A stretch of 64,000 nt of DNA from contig NZ_JAOXHM010000001.1 in NCBI RefSeq assembly GCF_025780075.1, positions 1 to 64,000 of the forward strand, given 5' to 3'. The notes under the pieces were generated by a model. The model was not told the origin of the DNA and ran no database searches. It saw only the letters and a list, made by a program, of their open reading frames with translations. Position 1 is the first letter of the stretch. The number at the start of each line of letters is the position of its first letter. Made by a program: the position numbers and the translations under genes. Below, piece by piece: positions 11,928-22,905 of this stretch. Origin of the DNA: Ureaplasma sp. ES3154-GEN. Its GTDB lineage: Bacteria; Bacillota_I; Bacilli_A; Mycoplasmatales; Mycoplasmoidaceae.

Positions 11928-14618
11928 ATGAAAGATTATAAAACCACTTTAAATATGCCTTATACTGCTTTTGAAATGAAAGCAAATTTAAACGTTAAAG
12001 AACCAAAAATTCAAAATTTTTGAAACGAAAATAACATTTATCAACAACGTTTAACTAAAAATAAAAATAACCAAAAATATGTGCTTCATGATGGTCCGCC
12101 ATATGCAAATGGCAACATCCATATCGGACACGCACTAAACAAAATTTTAAAAGATATTATTATTGCATCTAAAAATATGCAAGGGTTTTATGCTCCTTTT
12201 ATTCCGGGTTGAGATACACACGGATTACCTATTGAAGTTGCATTAGCAAAGAAAACAAAACTGAATGATTTAAGTGTTAATGAACGTCGTTTCTTGTGCG
12301 CCAATTACGCAAAAGAGCAAGTAGCTAACCAAACTGCTCAATTCCAACGTTTAGGAATGTTTGCGGATTTTAAAGAGCGTTATTTAACGTTAGACCACCA
12401 GTTTGAAATTGACCAGTTAAAATTGTTTCAAACATTATTAAAAAAAGGTTATGTATACCAAGATTTCAAACCTGTTTTCTGATCTTGATCTTCACAATCA
12501 GCCCTTGCAGAATCAGAAATCGAATATGCAGATCGTTCATCACATGCAATTTATGTTTTAATGCCTGCAGTAGAAGATGATGTTTTAGAAGCTCAAACTT
12601 TTTATGTTATCTGAACGACTACTCCATGAACATTGCCAGCTAACCAAGCAATTTGCATTCACCCAACATTAACTTATGATGTAGTTCAAGTTGGACCAAA
12701 AAAATTCATTATTGCAACTAATTTAGTTAAGCAATGATGTCAAGAAATGGGGTTAAGAAACTATCGTGTTATAAGAACATTAAAAGCAACAGAATTAGAA
12801 AATAAACAATATATTTCTGCTTATACAAAAAAACTTTGTCCAATTATTATGGATGAATATGTATCAGATAGTGATGGAACAGGTTTAGTTCATAATGCAC
12901 CCGCATTCGGTCTTGAAGACTACTATGCTTGCAAAAAATATAATATTAATGCAGAAGTAATGATTGATCAATACGGAAAATATAATGCATTAGTGAATGA
13001 TCCTATTCTTGAAAATATTTTTTATGAAGATGCGAACGAAATTATTTTAGATAAACTAAATGATGATCATTTACTATTTGATAAAAAAATTATTACCCAC
13101 TCAGTGGCACATGACTGACGAACAAAAAAACCAGTAATGTACCGCGCGACTAAACAATGATTTGTATCAGTGCAAAACGCAAAAGAAAAAATTATTCAAA
13201 CTCTTGAAAAAGATGTGCAAACAAAGAGTTTACGAGGAATTGAACGAATTAAAGAAATGATCGCTAACCGGAAGGAGTGATGCATTTCGCGTCAACGGGT
13301 ATGAGGGGTTCCTATTCCAATGATTTTTGACGAAAACAACCAACCAATTTATGATCCTGAGCTGGTTGAGCACATCATTAATGTTTTAGATAATAAAGGT
13401 GTAGATAGTTGATTTAGCGAGGATGTTAATACTTTTTTAACCACTAAGTATTTACAAACCAACAAAACTTTTAGAAAAGAAAAAGATATTATGGATGTTT
13501 GGTTTGATTCGGGGAGTTCATATTCAATACTGCAACATGCAGGTTTAAACTATCCTGCTGATTTATATCTCGAAGGATACGACCAATACCGTGGTTGATT
13601 TAACTCATCGATTATTACTGGAACAATTTTGAATAACCAGTCACCATATAAATATCTTGTTGCCCATGGAATGGTTTTAGATGGGGCCGGATTTAAGATG
13701 TCCAAATCCAAAGGTAATGTTGTTGATCCACTAAGTGTTTGCAATCAGTATGGGGCAGATATCTTACGTCTTTGAGCGAGTAATATTGATTACGAAAATG
13801 ATTCACGCATATCAGATGATATCTTGAAACAAACTGCAGAAATTTACCGTCGGATTAGAAACACACTCTTTAAATATTCATTATCAGTTTTGAGTGATTT
13901 TGATGTTATTACCGATTACACAAATAAGTTAAAACAAGAAGATTTATATGTCTTGAATGAATTTAAACAATTATATTTTGAGTGTGTAAAAGCGTATAAT
14001 AGTTTTGATTTTATGGAAATTATCAAACAAGTTAATAAATTTATTTTAGATTTATCAGGTTGGTATTTTGATTTAATCAAAGATGCTTTATACTGCTTAA
14101 AATTAAATGATTTACGGCGTCGACAAATTCAGTCAACTGTGTATTTTATTTTAAAAAACGCCCTTATTTTACTAACACCAATTATTCCACACACTTGTGA
14201 AGAAGCATATATGCAACTAAATGATGTGAATAAATTAGCATCAATTAAATTAGAAAACTTCTTAACTATTGCAGCTTTTGATCAATTTAATTTTGCTGAA
14301 ATTAAACATGTACAAGCTTTTTTTGATATCAAGGACGAATTATTTGGTCTACTAGAAAAAGCACGTAAGGATGGCTTGATTAAAAAGAATAATGAAGCGT
14401 TAATCAATATTAATCAAGATTTGATTAAATGTCAATTTCTAAAAGATAATCCAATGACTCTTGCACAATGGTTGAACGTTGCTCAAGTTGTTTATGGAAA
14501 TGAAAATAGTGTTGTTAATCCAAATTTTAACAAGTGTTTGCGTTGTTGAAATTATTTTGTAGATGATCAAATGCGTGATGATATTTGCGTCCGTTGTGAC
14601 CAGGTTTTAAATGACTAA
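11928..14618 (+). CDS. ileS: Isoleucyl-tRNA synthetase
   Basis: Charges tRNA-Ile in the cytosol. The 896 residues match the usual length. Class I motifs are GNIHIGHAL (HIGH) near residue 63 and KMSKSKGN near residue 590; the editing domain lies between. The C-terminal zinc finger (CLRCWNYFV... then CVRC) is intact. At least ten UGA codons are read as Trp. The ATG at 11928 has CAGGAGA upstream. The last 8 bp overlap the start of tsaD (ATGACTAA), indicating coupled translation. Confidence 0.96.
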
Positions 14619-15615
14619 TGATCTATATATTTTAAGCATTGAAACTAGTTGTGATGAAACAAGCATGGCTGTTTTTAAAAACAACCAATTGCTTGCACAC
14701 AATATTACCACTTCAATGCAAGTCCAAGCTGATTACGGAGGGGTTGTCCCCGAAGTGGCTTCGAGGTATCATGAACAAAATATTGTTCTAGTGTTCCGAA
14801 CGGTTATTAAACAAGCAGGCATTAATCCTAATCAATTAACACATATTGCATACACAGCGTTTCCGGGTTTACCCGGATGTTTGCACGTAGGAAAAGTTTT
14901 TGCTGATTTAATTAGTCGAATTTATCGTGCAGAACTTGTCAAAATTAATCATCTACATGCTCATTTGTTTTCTGCAGGAATTGATCAACCCATAAAATTT
15001 CCTTTTCTAGGACTTGTTGTTAGTGGAGGAGAAACAAGTATTTATCATGTTAAAGACTACGATGATATCGAAATTATCAATCAAACACAAGATGATGCTG
15101 TGGGCGAGGTTTATGATAAAATTGCCCGGATTTTAGGTTGGAACTATCCCGGGGGACCAATAATCGACAAGCATTATGATCCAGAAGAAGCGGATTTAAT
15201 GTTAGTTAAACATCCAAAGCCTGAACAAATGTTTTCGTTTTCGGGTTTAAAAACTGCTTTTATTAATTACGTTCATAATTTAAGACAAAAAAAACGGGAT
15301 GTGAACAAGGTTCAAGTTGGCTCTTCTTTGCAAAAATATATTGTTGATGAGCTGTGTTTGAAATTAGAGTATTATCTACAAAGATATAATTTAAATCGTA
15401 TTTATTTGGGTGGTGGTGTATCGGCAAATAAATTATTGCGGACACGCATTAAAACACTTGCCAATGAAGTTTATATCCCCCAACTTTTATACACAACCGA
15501 TAATGCAGCAATGATTGGCATTTATGCTTATTTTTTGATTAAGAACAATAAAAAATCAGTTTTAATTAAAATTAATGAAGATTTGTGCGCTTGAAAGAAA
15601 AATAAAAACAACTAA
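14611..15615 (+). CDS. tsaD: tRNA threonylcarbamoyladenosine transferase
   Basis: Transfers threonylcarbamoyl to A37 of ANN-decoding tRNAs, with TsaB/TsaE partners not in this window. 334 residues, with the N-terminal SIETSCDETSMAVF, the metal-binding NHLHAHLFSAG and the ASKHA-fold motifs LGLVVSGGETS and GGGVSANK. One UGA near the C-terminus adds a basic tail WKKNKNN. It overlaps ileS by 8 bp. Confidence 0.95.
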
Positions 15616-15744
15616 AAATATTGATTTATACTTTATCGTTATTATTACTTAGCAAATCTGTTTTTATTAACAAAGGATAATAAGTTCTAAGACGTATTTT
15701 ACAAGGTCTGATTATTATAAAAAAATCAATAATTTTAAGAAAAG

Positions 15745-15791
15745 AATTAGGTTTCTTAGAAGGAACACAGGAAACCTAATTTTGTTTTTGT
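15745..15791 (+). terminator. Terminator between tsaD and metK
   Basis: Stem AATTAGGTTTC / GAAACCTAATT with a 15-nt loop, followed by TTGTTTTTG. It is not a recognisable SAM riboswitch, despite the position before metK. The rest of 15616-15863 shows nothing else. Confidence 0.7.
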
Positions 15792-15863
15792 TTTTTTGCT
15801 TATACAAGTAAGTGAAATATATTGCAAAATTATAATAAAAAAACAAAATTCAAAGGAGAGAAT

Positions 15864-17000
15864 ATGCTATACCAAAAAATTATCACATCTGAGTCAGTTG
15901 GTGCTGGACACCCCGATAAAATTTGTGACCAAATTAGTGACAGTATTTTACAAGCCTGTTTGACACAAGATAAAAATGCAAAAGTTGCTTGTGAAGTTCT
16001 TGCTTGTAATCATTTAATTGTCATTGCAGGAGAAATTACAACTAGCGCTTATGTTGATGTTGTCCAAACGGCATGGGATGTTATTAAACCGTTAGGTTAT
16101 AATGAAAATGATTTTACAATTATCTCTAATGTTAATCAGCAATCAAATGATATTAATCAAGCAGTAGATCAACAAAACATCATTAACGCCGGTGATCAAG
16201 GTATTGTTTTTGGGTATGCATGTAATGAGACGGCAAGTTATATGCCATTAGCGATTAGTATGGCACATGATTTAGTACGAATTCTAGAAACCAAACGGGT
16301 TAATAAAGCAATTCCATATATTAAAAGTGATATGAAATCACAAGTAAGTATTAATTACTCAACAACACCAGTTCAAATTGACTCAATGCTAGTAAGTGTA
16401 CAGCACGACGCAGATTATGATCAAGCTACTTTAGAAAAAGATGTCAGTGATGTGATGGTTGATGTTGCAACTAACTACGGATTAAATACTAATTTCAAAA
16501 AAATTGTTAATCCATCAGGAAAATTTGTTATTGGTGGACCTATTGGGGACACAGGGTTAACTGGTCGAAAAATTATTGTTGATACATATGGTGGTTATGC
16601 AAAACACGGTGGAGGAGCGTTTTCAGGGAAAGATCCATCTAAAACCGACCGTTCAGGCGCTTATTTTGCACGTTGAATTGCAAAAAACGTTGTTGCAGCA
16701 GGGTTTTGTGAACAACTAGAAATTCAATTAGCTTTTGCGATCGGGAAGCCCGCACCAATTGCAATGTATATTGATACATTTAACACAAACAAAATCGACG
16801 AAAGTTTATTGTTTGAAATCATTAAACAAAGTTTTAATTTTAATGTTAATGATTTTATTAATGATTTAGATTTATACAATGTAGCATACAGAAATGTTGC
16901 GGTTTATGGACATTTTGGTCGTAATGATTTGGATCTTCCATGGGAACGTTTAAATAAAGTTGACCAGTTAAAACAAATTTATACAAAATTAAAAAAATAG
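15864..17000 (+). CDS. metK: S-adenosylmethionine synthetase
   Basis: Makes S-adenosylmethionine from methionine and ATP. The 378 residues carry [30 protein letters not shown] and the P-loop-like [17 protein letters not shown]. The ATG at 15864 is chosen because AAAGGAGAG lies 5 bp upstream; the frame is open further upstream to another ATG at 15822, with no ribosome binding site. tsaD lies just before, an order also found in some pneumoniae-group mycoplasmas, but a terminator separates them. It pairs functionally with mtnN at 59.3 kb. Confidence 0.95.
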
Positions 17001-17321
17001 ACTTATAAAATATGCATGCCAAAAAAATATTTGTTGATTTTCAATTTTTAGTGTGTATATTTTTTAATTTTTTTATGCCAAATAGGCAATTCCTAATAAA
17101 AATATCTTATATAAAAATTCATTAATCGATTTATTTATGGAAATTATTAGAATTGATCTTTGGTAGTTGTTATCTATTCAATTCATTTATAGAAAAATAT
17201 TTTTTAGTCATAGAGTTAAATAAAATATTAAAGAAAAAATAAATATTTCTATTTTTTCATCTATTATCTTTAGTGTTTTGTATAATATTAGAACTATAGA
17301 ATTAAAGATGAAGGACAAAAT
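17001..17321. other. Intergenic region after metK
   Basis: No gene seen. A TATAAT at 17281-17286, 36 bp before the next start, is a probable -10 box. A weak TGCC-AAATA-GGCA hairpin near 17077-17090 may end metK transcripts, but it lacks a clear T run. Confidence 0.45.
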
Positions 17322-17996
17322 ATGAGTCAAAAACAGTTTAGTTTTAATCTTAAAACTTATCACGATAGACAATTTGATAATTTGGCTTGAAAAAAAATTC
17401 TTAGAGATTATTTTAATATTAAAAAAGTTAGTTCTGCTCAAAAGACTTATAACATTGCGATGGCAGGTTTAATGTTAGCTTTCTTTTTGTTAGCTCGTTT
17501 TATTACCAAGAACCTTGACTTCTTAAACGGAGCTAGTTGACAATTGCAAATGGCTGTCTTAGTTATTGGGTTAATGGTGCTACCTAATTTTTATTATAAA
17601 CTTTTTTATTTGTTAATCGCTCCATTTGCGATGCTTATTTTCGGTTTTGGGGCGGAACCGATTATTGGTTATGTATTTCCCCATTATTCCTTTGCGTTAT
17701 TTTTATTTGTTGATTTAATTTTATTGCGTTTAAATTACATTCATAAAAAAAATAACACTACAGCCTTCGCAATGATGTTATTTTGAATTTTTAGTATTGT
17801 ATCATATTTTGGGGTGTGATTTTTTTATAGTTTACAAGGGGTATTGTTTTACGGAGTAAACTGAAAAGGTTCTTATATTTATAATTCAGTTGTTGTTTTT
17901 GGTTCATTGGCAATTAACATTTGAATTACTTTATTTATGATTCGACCGATAAATATCATTAAAAAATTTATGGTTAAACAGCATTTAAAATATTAA
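17322..17996 (+). CDS. Multi-pass membrane protein, possible ECF transporter S component
   Basis: 224 residues with about six hydrophobic segments after a 45-residue polar N-terminus. The layout (AMAGLMLAFFLLARFITK, then a short loop and a LMVLPNFYYK-like segment, then FGAEPIIGYVFPHYSFALF) resembles substrate-binding S components of ECF vitamin transporters, which have six helices and about 180-200 residues. This is based on topology and a loose sequence resemblance, so the substrate cannot be named. AAGGACA lies 6 bp before the ATG. Its 3' end overlaps the convergent yigZ-family gene by 4 bp. Confidence 0.6.
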
Positions 17997-18601
17997 ATTA
18001 TCTTTCTGATTTCTCAACTATCAGATTGTATTTCTTCAAGAATTTCATCAATCTGACAATCTACAACCAACATGTCATCTAGACATGTTTTTTGTTTAAT
18101 AATGAGATTGGGATGCTGATTATGAAAAATATTAAAAGTTTTCATATTAGTTAATAAAACTTTGATTTGATAATCATAAAGGATGACATATTCATCAAGA
18201 ATACTGTTATTAATAATTTGTTCGCTCATCTTTTTATAAACATTTTTAAGATTGCTTAACCCGAGTTTAACTTTCCCAAAGTATCGGACAATACAAATTA
18301 AATTGTTCATTAAATTATACTTGAGTAAATTATTTAAAATAACTGCCCCTGCCGAGTTTTTTGGTTCTTGGTCATCAAACGCCTTGGTAATGATAGTAGT
18401 TTGCTTGTTAAAAACATAAGCATAAACAATGTGGGTAGCATCATAATATTTTGTGCGTAGTTCATTAAGGTGTTGGTCAATATCGTTTGCATTGTGCACA
18501 GGATATATGAATGCGTAGAAATTTGATTTATTAATATTATATTTAATTGTTTGATATTGCTTGATTGTTTTGTAATTCGGCATAGTAGGTTTTAATTTCA
18601 T
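17993..18601 (-). CDS. IMPACT/YigZ (UPF0029) family protein
   Basis: 202 residues. The N-terminal domain matches the family: YKTIKQYQTIKYNINKSNFY, then HIVYAYVF, AFDDQEPKNSAG (family consensus DDGEPxGTAG) and CIVRYFGKVKLGLSNL. In bacteria the family may bind ribosome-associated or regulatory RNA; its biochemical role is not settled. The start is uncertain: 18601 gives MKLKPTMPNYK, and 18583 (MPNYK) fits the family N-terminus better. Either start lies inside the end of the upstream membrane-protein gene, suggesting coupling. A UGA near 18016 is Trp, and the true stop is at 17993. Confidence 0.8.
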
Positions 18602-18956
18602 CTTTTAAAAAACTGTATTTTTTATATTTATGATCGTAATAAAAAAAGATGATGCTGTTTAAAAAGTAAGATATTTGTTTTTCAGTTAAAAAGGGTTTTT
18701 GGTTAAAATGTTCGTGCAATTGTTTTCAGTATTTTTTGTGAAGTAAAACAATCATAATAAAGACAAAGAAAAAAACCACCATCATTAAACAAGGGATAAG
18801 AATATATAAGGTATTGATGCGGTGGTCTAGTACCGCTATTAAAAAAACAATGATTAATGCAATTAGCATTAAAAAAACCATTGCATAGTATTTTCAGGTC
18901 GGATATTTACGAGGGTGGTTAGGGTTGTTAATGCAATCAATAAAGATATCTTTCAT
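18543..18956 (-). CDS. Small membrane protein, two transmembrane segments
   Basis: 137 residues, not recognised. Two adjacent hydrophobic segments lie at about 24-44 (MVFLMLIALIIVFLIAVL) and 50-72 (ILIPCLMMVVFFFVFIMIVL), then a soluble C-terminal half. Two UGA codons are read as Trp. The start at 18956 has GAAAG upstream; an in-frame ATG at 18971 sits right behind a TATTAT box and could be a leaderless start. It overlaps the downstream YigZ-family gene by 59 bp, so the pair is one unit. Confidence 0.7.
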
Positions 18957-19039
18957 ATTTATTACTTTCATTTTTTTATAATAGGTTTTTATATTACAAT
19001 TAATTATATTAACAAAAAAAGAAAGTGTTTATCAATTTT

Positions 19040-19510
19040 ATGAGTGATTGTTTATTTTGTAAAATAGTTAACCAAGAAATTCCAGCGCAAATTGTTGATG
19101 AAAATGAATATGTAATGGCTTTTTTAGATATTTCACCTGCAGCAGATGGACATTTATTAATAATACCCAAAAAGCATTTTACTAACTTCGGTTTAACTGA
19201 TAGTGTTTATTTAGAGAAAATGATGCTCCTAGCAAAAAATCTAACCTTTGTTCTTGAAGATAGTTTAGATAATGTAATGGGGTTTAATTATTTGATGAAT
19301 TCTTATCCTATGGCTGGGCAAGTTATAATGCATACACATTTACATATCATTCCTAAGTACGCTCCTGATGAAGGTTTTTATTTTGGGGCTCATAAAAAAG
19401 AGATTAGCTCTGAAGAACAAAAGAAACAAAATTTAAAAATTTATAAGAAGGTTCAATCTGTGGTGCAAAAACAAAAAAAATCGCGTTTTAGCAAACACTT
19501 TATGGCTTAA
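19040..19510 (+). CDS. HIT family nucleotide hydrolase
   Basis: 156 residues, Hint-like. Starts MSDCLFCKIVNQEIPAQIV (usual HIT N-terminus with CxxC), contains DISPAADGHLLIIPKKH and the histidine triad MHTHLHIIP. The family hydrolyses nucleotide-phosphoramidates or dinucleoside polyphosphates. The ATG at 19040 is preferred to an upstream GTG at 19025 because the conserved domain begins there. The next gene begins 2 bp after the stop. Confidence 0.93.
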   Translation: MSDCLFCKIVNQEIPAQIVDENEYVMAFLDISPAADGHLLIIPKKHFTNFGLTDSVYLEKMMLLAKNLTFVLEDSLDNVMGFNYLMNSYPMAGQVIMHTHLHIIPKYAPDEGFYFGAHKKEISSEEQKKQNLKIYKKVQSVVQKQKKSRFSKHFMA

Positions 19511-19512
19511 TA

Positions 19513-20172
19513 ATGCTTATTATCAACGAATTAAAACAAATATTAATTAATACAAAGACAGTTCTTAAAAACAGTTTTGAATTTTTACGTGCATATTTTT
19601 CGAACAATGCTAATATCGATGCTCAAGCGCTATTAAACGATATTTGAGCGATTAAACAACAATGAGTTGATTTTGTTGAGGAATATCCATTAGATAAAGA
19701 TAAAATTACAAATTTAAAAATAAAACAATTTTATAATACATGAAATACTATTAAACAAGATGATGAATTAGAATTGTTTGTTTTTATTAACCAATTTTTT
19801 GTTGCTTTACCGTATTTAATGCTGTCTTATACAACTAATAACCAAGAAGTTAAAAAAGTTCACTGGATCATTGGGCACCATACCTTTAAAATCTTTAAGC
19901 AATGAGATCAATTAGAAAATTTTTGCCAAGAAAATATTAGAAATAAAATTACAAGTAAATTATTCATCAATACAGATAATCACGAAAAAATATTAAATAG
20001 AATTCAAAGAGTATACAACCATTATTTTTTAGTTAATTTATCAACTAACGAACGCAAAATAGCGCTTCGTTCATATTTCTTAAATCACCATTGATGGGTT
20101 TTTATTGTTAGCGCAATTATTTTGGGATTAATTATTTTAATCATTGTGGTTAGTACTTTGCATAAGGAATAA
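19513..20172 (+). CDS. Hypothetical tail-anchored protein
   Basis: 219 residues, not recognised. The body is soluble, Lys/Asn/Gln-rich and probably helical. A single strongly hydrophobic segment lies at about 194-214 (VFIVSAIILGLIILIIVVST), with only a few residues after it, so the protein is probably anchored by its C-terminus. Six UGA codons are read as Trp, which hides the gene under the standard code. It follows the HIT gene by 2 bp and shares its terminator. Confidence 0.75.
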
Positions 20173-20193
20173 AAGGTATTATTTTTCTATATC

Positions 20194-20221
20194 AACACTT
20201 GCTAATAACAAGTGTTTTTTT
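20194..20221 (+). terminator. Terminator of the HIT operon
   Basis: Stem AACACTTG / CAAGTGTT with a 7-nt loop followed by TTTTTT. Confidence 0.85.
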
Positions 20222-20357
20222 ATGTTTATTTACACAAAAAAGATCAATTTTATGTAAAAATAAGAAAAATTTGGAACAAAACCGCAAAAAGATAAACCTC
20301 GTGGTATTGTTCCAATTATTTTAAAATATCGTTCCAATTCATCTTTTTTTCGTGTTG

Positions 20358-20373
20358 TTTTTTTTTTTTTTTT
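20358..20373 (+). promoter_or_regulatory. T16 homopolymer in the lipoprotein promoter region
   Basis: Sixteen consecutive T bases lie 74 bp before the lipoprotein start, just upstream of AATAATTAAAT, a possible -10 region. Long homopolymers at this position switch lipoprotein promoters in some mycoplasmas by slipped-strand mispairing (the vlp genes of M. hyorhinis use poly(A)). Switching here is inferred, not shown. Confidence 0.5.
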
Positions 20374-20447
20374 GATTGTTCTCAATAATTAAATTGAAAC
20401 TGCAACAAAAAAAGTTCTTGCAGTTGAATTTTTAAAGGAAAATACTT

Positions 20448-22424
20448 ATGTTAAAAAAATCTAAAAAATTATTATTTAGTGCTCTAGGTGTATCCTTAGC
20501 AGCACTGGCGATTGCAAGCATTGCAGCTAGTTGTAAAAAAACAAAAGGTAATGAACCGGGGAAGAAGTCGGATAGTCCTAAAGGTTCAACTAATTCGAAT
20601 ATAAATAATCAAGAAACAAATAAAGATAACAACCAACAAACTGATCAAAGTAAAAACAACACTAATAATGATCAAAAAAATGATTCTAATAATGCAACAG
20701 AAAAAGAAGAATCTAGTAAACACGATAACAACCATTCCAATGATGAAAATAAAGGACACACTCATACTCATAAAGAAGTAGCAGAAGAAAAAGAAACTTG
20801 ACCAGCAGAAAAATTTGTGACTTTTGTCGACACAACACCTACTATTTATGTAGATAGTTTAGGATCAATGATTTATGGAGTATTTGTAGCTGATGATAGT
20901 TGAGTTCGAAATTATTTATCAGTTTCAGGTTATTACTTAATTACTGATATGATGAATAGTAATAACGAACCAGTATTATCTAAATATGTATCAGGAAATG
21001 CGGAGTTAGATGCAAAATATACAGATGGAAAAACACTTGTTGATATCGGTTTTGAAAATGCAGATTTAGCAAATAAAACAAGTTTTAAAGTTACAGGAAT
21101 TAAATACATTCATAACCACGGTTTCGATCATAAAGTAGAAGTGGCGGATGGATATGTAGTTAAATTTGCTCAACCAATAACTGTCAGTGTTGTTAGTGAT
21201 GCAACATCTGAACAAACAAGTGCTAACCGTACAAACAGTTATACTATTTTGCAAAATAAATACCTTGAACTTGCGTCAAATGCTTTAAGTGATCATATTA
21301 AACAAGTGGATAAATTAGAAATGATTACAGAAGCTGAAACAAAAAATAAATTAAGTGATCAATTACGTGCCGAATATGTTAATTTGCAAAATGCAGTGAA
21401 TGATTTAAAAAACACTACAGCTTACGATTCTTTTAAATTTAAGGCTTTGTATAATGCATATGTTGACTATATGACATTTATTTATCAACTAACCCAAGTG
21501 TATGAAGAAAGTATGCTAAATAATTTGTTATTAAAGGCAATCAAAAATCAACGTCTTGATCAACGATATATTGCTGCTAAAGAGTTAGTAGAAACAGCAT
21601 ACGAAGAAGTTCAACCTATTTTAAAACGTAAATTTTTATTATGAACTGATTACAAAAAACTAATCGATGTTTATCAATCATACTATGAACAAGCAAATCA
21701 AAAAGTAGAAGAGGTTGAATATACAAATAAATATAATACTTTAAAACATGATATTGAACACCAAATTCAATCATGAGGAACAGAATTAGATGCAGAAAAA
21801 ACTAATTTTAAAACAAGAATGGAATCTGCATTTGCCTCTGCTGATGCTATGTTAGCTACAAAACCTACTGAGTCATTTAAAATTATTTATGATGCTTGAA
21901 AAACAATTAATGAAACTATTAAAATTAAAGAAGCAGTTCCTATTTTAGAAAGAAAAGCAAATGCTTTCATTCGTAACCTTGAATTCCAAATTCCTCGTTA
22001 TAAAGCGAACCCACAATATGCAGAACAAGGTGCAAAAATGGAAACTATTAAGGATCAATTAAAAACACATCAAGAAAGTTTTAATGCAAATCGAGATAAC
22101 GATTTATTAACAGCATATAAAACATTCCATGAAGCATATATTCAAGCCTATATTGCAAATCAGGAAATCACATTTGCAGCTTATGGATATAAAGAACTTC
22201 GTCTTGAATCAACAGAGTTGTTAGAGCAATTACGCGCAGATAAAGCAAAATACAATCAATTATTATCTGAATACGAACCTGCATATAATAAATTTCATGC
22301 CGCAACCCGTAACGATGATCAAGATGGCGTATTCGGTCCAAACGAAGATGGAGCCCCATTAACAACTTTTAAAGCCGTTTTCGAGAAAATTAAACAAGCA
22401 AAAGCTTCGCTTGATGAAAACTAG
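20448..22424 (+). CDS. Surface lipoprotein with low-complexity spacer
   Basis: 658 residues. Residues 1-28 form a lipoprotein signal (MLKKSKKLLFSALGVSLAAL) ending at the modified Cys in IAASC. Residues about 30-115 are a disordered spacer rich in Asn, Lys, Gln and Ser, closing with a His cluster, GHTHTHKE. The remainder is soluble and largely helical, with repeated LxxAY and LxxQxxNAxNDLKN-like patterns resembling the helical stalks of mycoplasma surface proteins. The binding partner is unknown. Several UGA codons are Trp. A strong AAAGGAAAA site precedes the ATG. Confidence 0.85.
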
Positions 22425-22477
22425 TTAATTTTTTAGCATATTTTTCCTATTTTAAAATCATAAAAAAATTAATATCG

Positions 22478-22517
22478 AAAGAAGTTCAACACAAATCAGT
22501 TGAACTTCTTTTTTTTG
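22478..22517 (+). terminator. Terminator after the lipoprotein gene
   Basis: 12-bp stem AAGAAGTTCAAC / GTTGAACTTCTT followed by TTTTTT. Confidence 0.9.
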
Positions 22518-22905
22518 TTAATTTTACTTCCCAAATAAGTAATTAAATAAAATAGAGATTGATTGGCGAAATAATAATTGATATTTTTTTAATTTGTTAG
22601 TGTTATAAAACTTTAAATAACAAAATTATCATTTATCGAATAATCAAATCCAAAAAAATAATTGAATCATATTCTAAAATTAGGATCTAAGAGTGCTATT
22701 TTTTATTGTTTTAAAAATTTTTTATAATTTCATCATATTTAATCTATGTTTTAACAATCATCCCAATATTTTTATTTTTATGTACATTTTTTTGATATGA
22801 ATTGGTTTTTTATTAATAAAAAGTCATTTTTATCGCGAAATTACACAAAAATTATAATATTAATTTACAAAATACATATATATGATTTTAGTTATGGAGA
22901 ACCCG
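22518..22905. other. Upstream region of the first large anchored protein
   Basis: No gene seen. It holds a TATAAT at 22853-22858 and, immediately before it, a block containing TTTTTATC and ATTACACAAAAATTAT that recurs upstream of the paralogous gene at 36.05 kb. GGAG at 22896-22899 sets the start of the next gene. Confidence 0.45.

Noticed and set aside
15616-15863. SAM riboswitch before metK
   Set aside because: The hairpin here has a simple terminator shape and none of the conserved SAM-riboswitch elements.
22690-22700. CIRCE-like heat-shock operator half-site
   Set aside because: Only one GAGTGCTA half is present, without the partner half 9 bp away.
22882-22905. Start of the first anchored protein at 22882
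   Set aside because: The ATG at 22906 has GGAG at the right distance, matching the leader of the paralogue.
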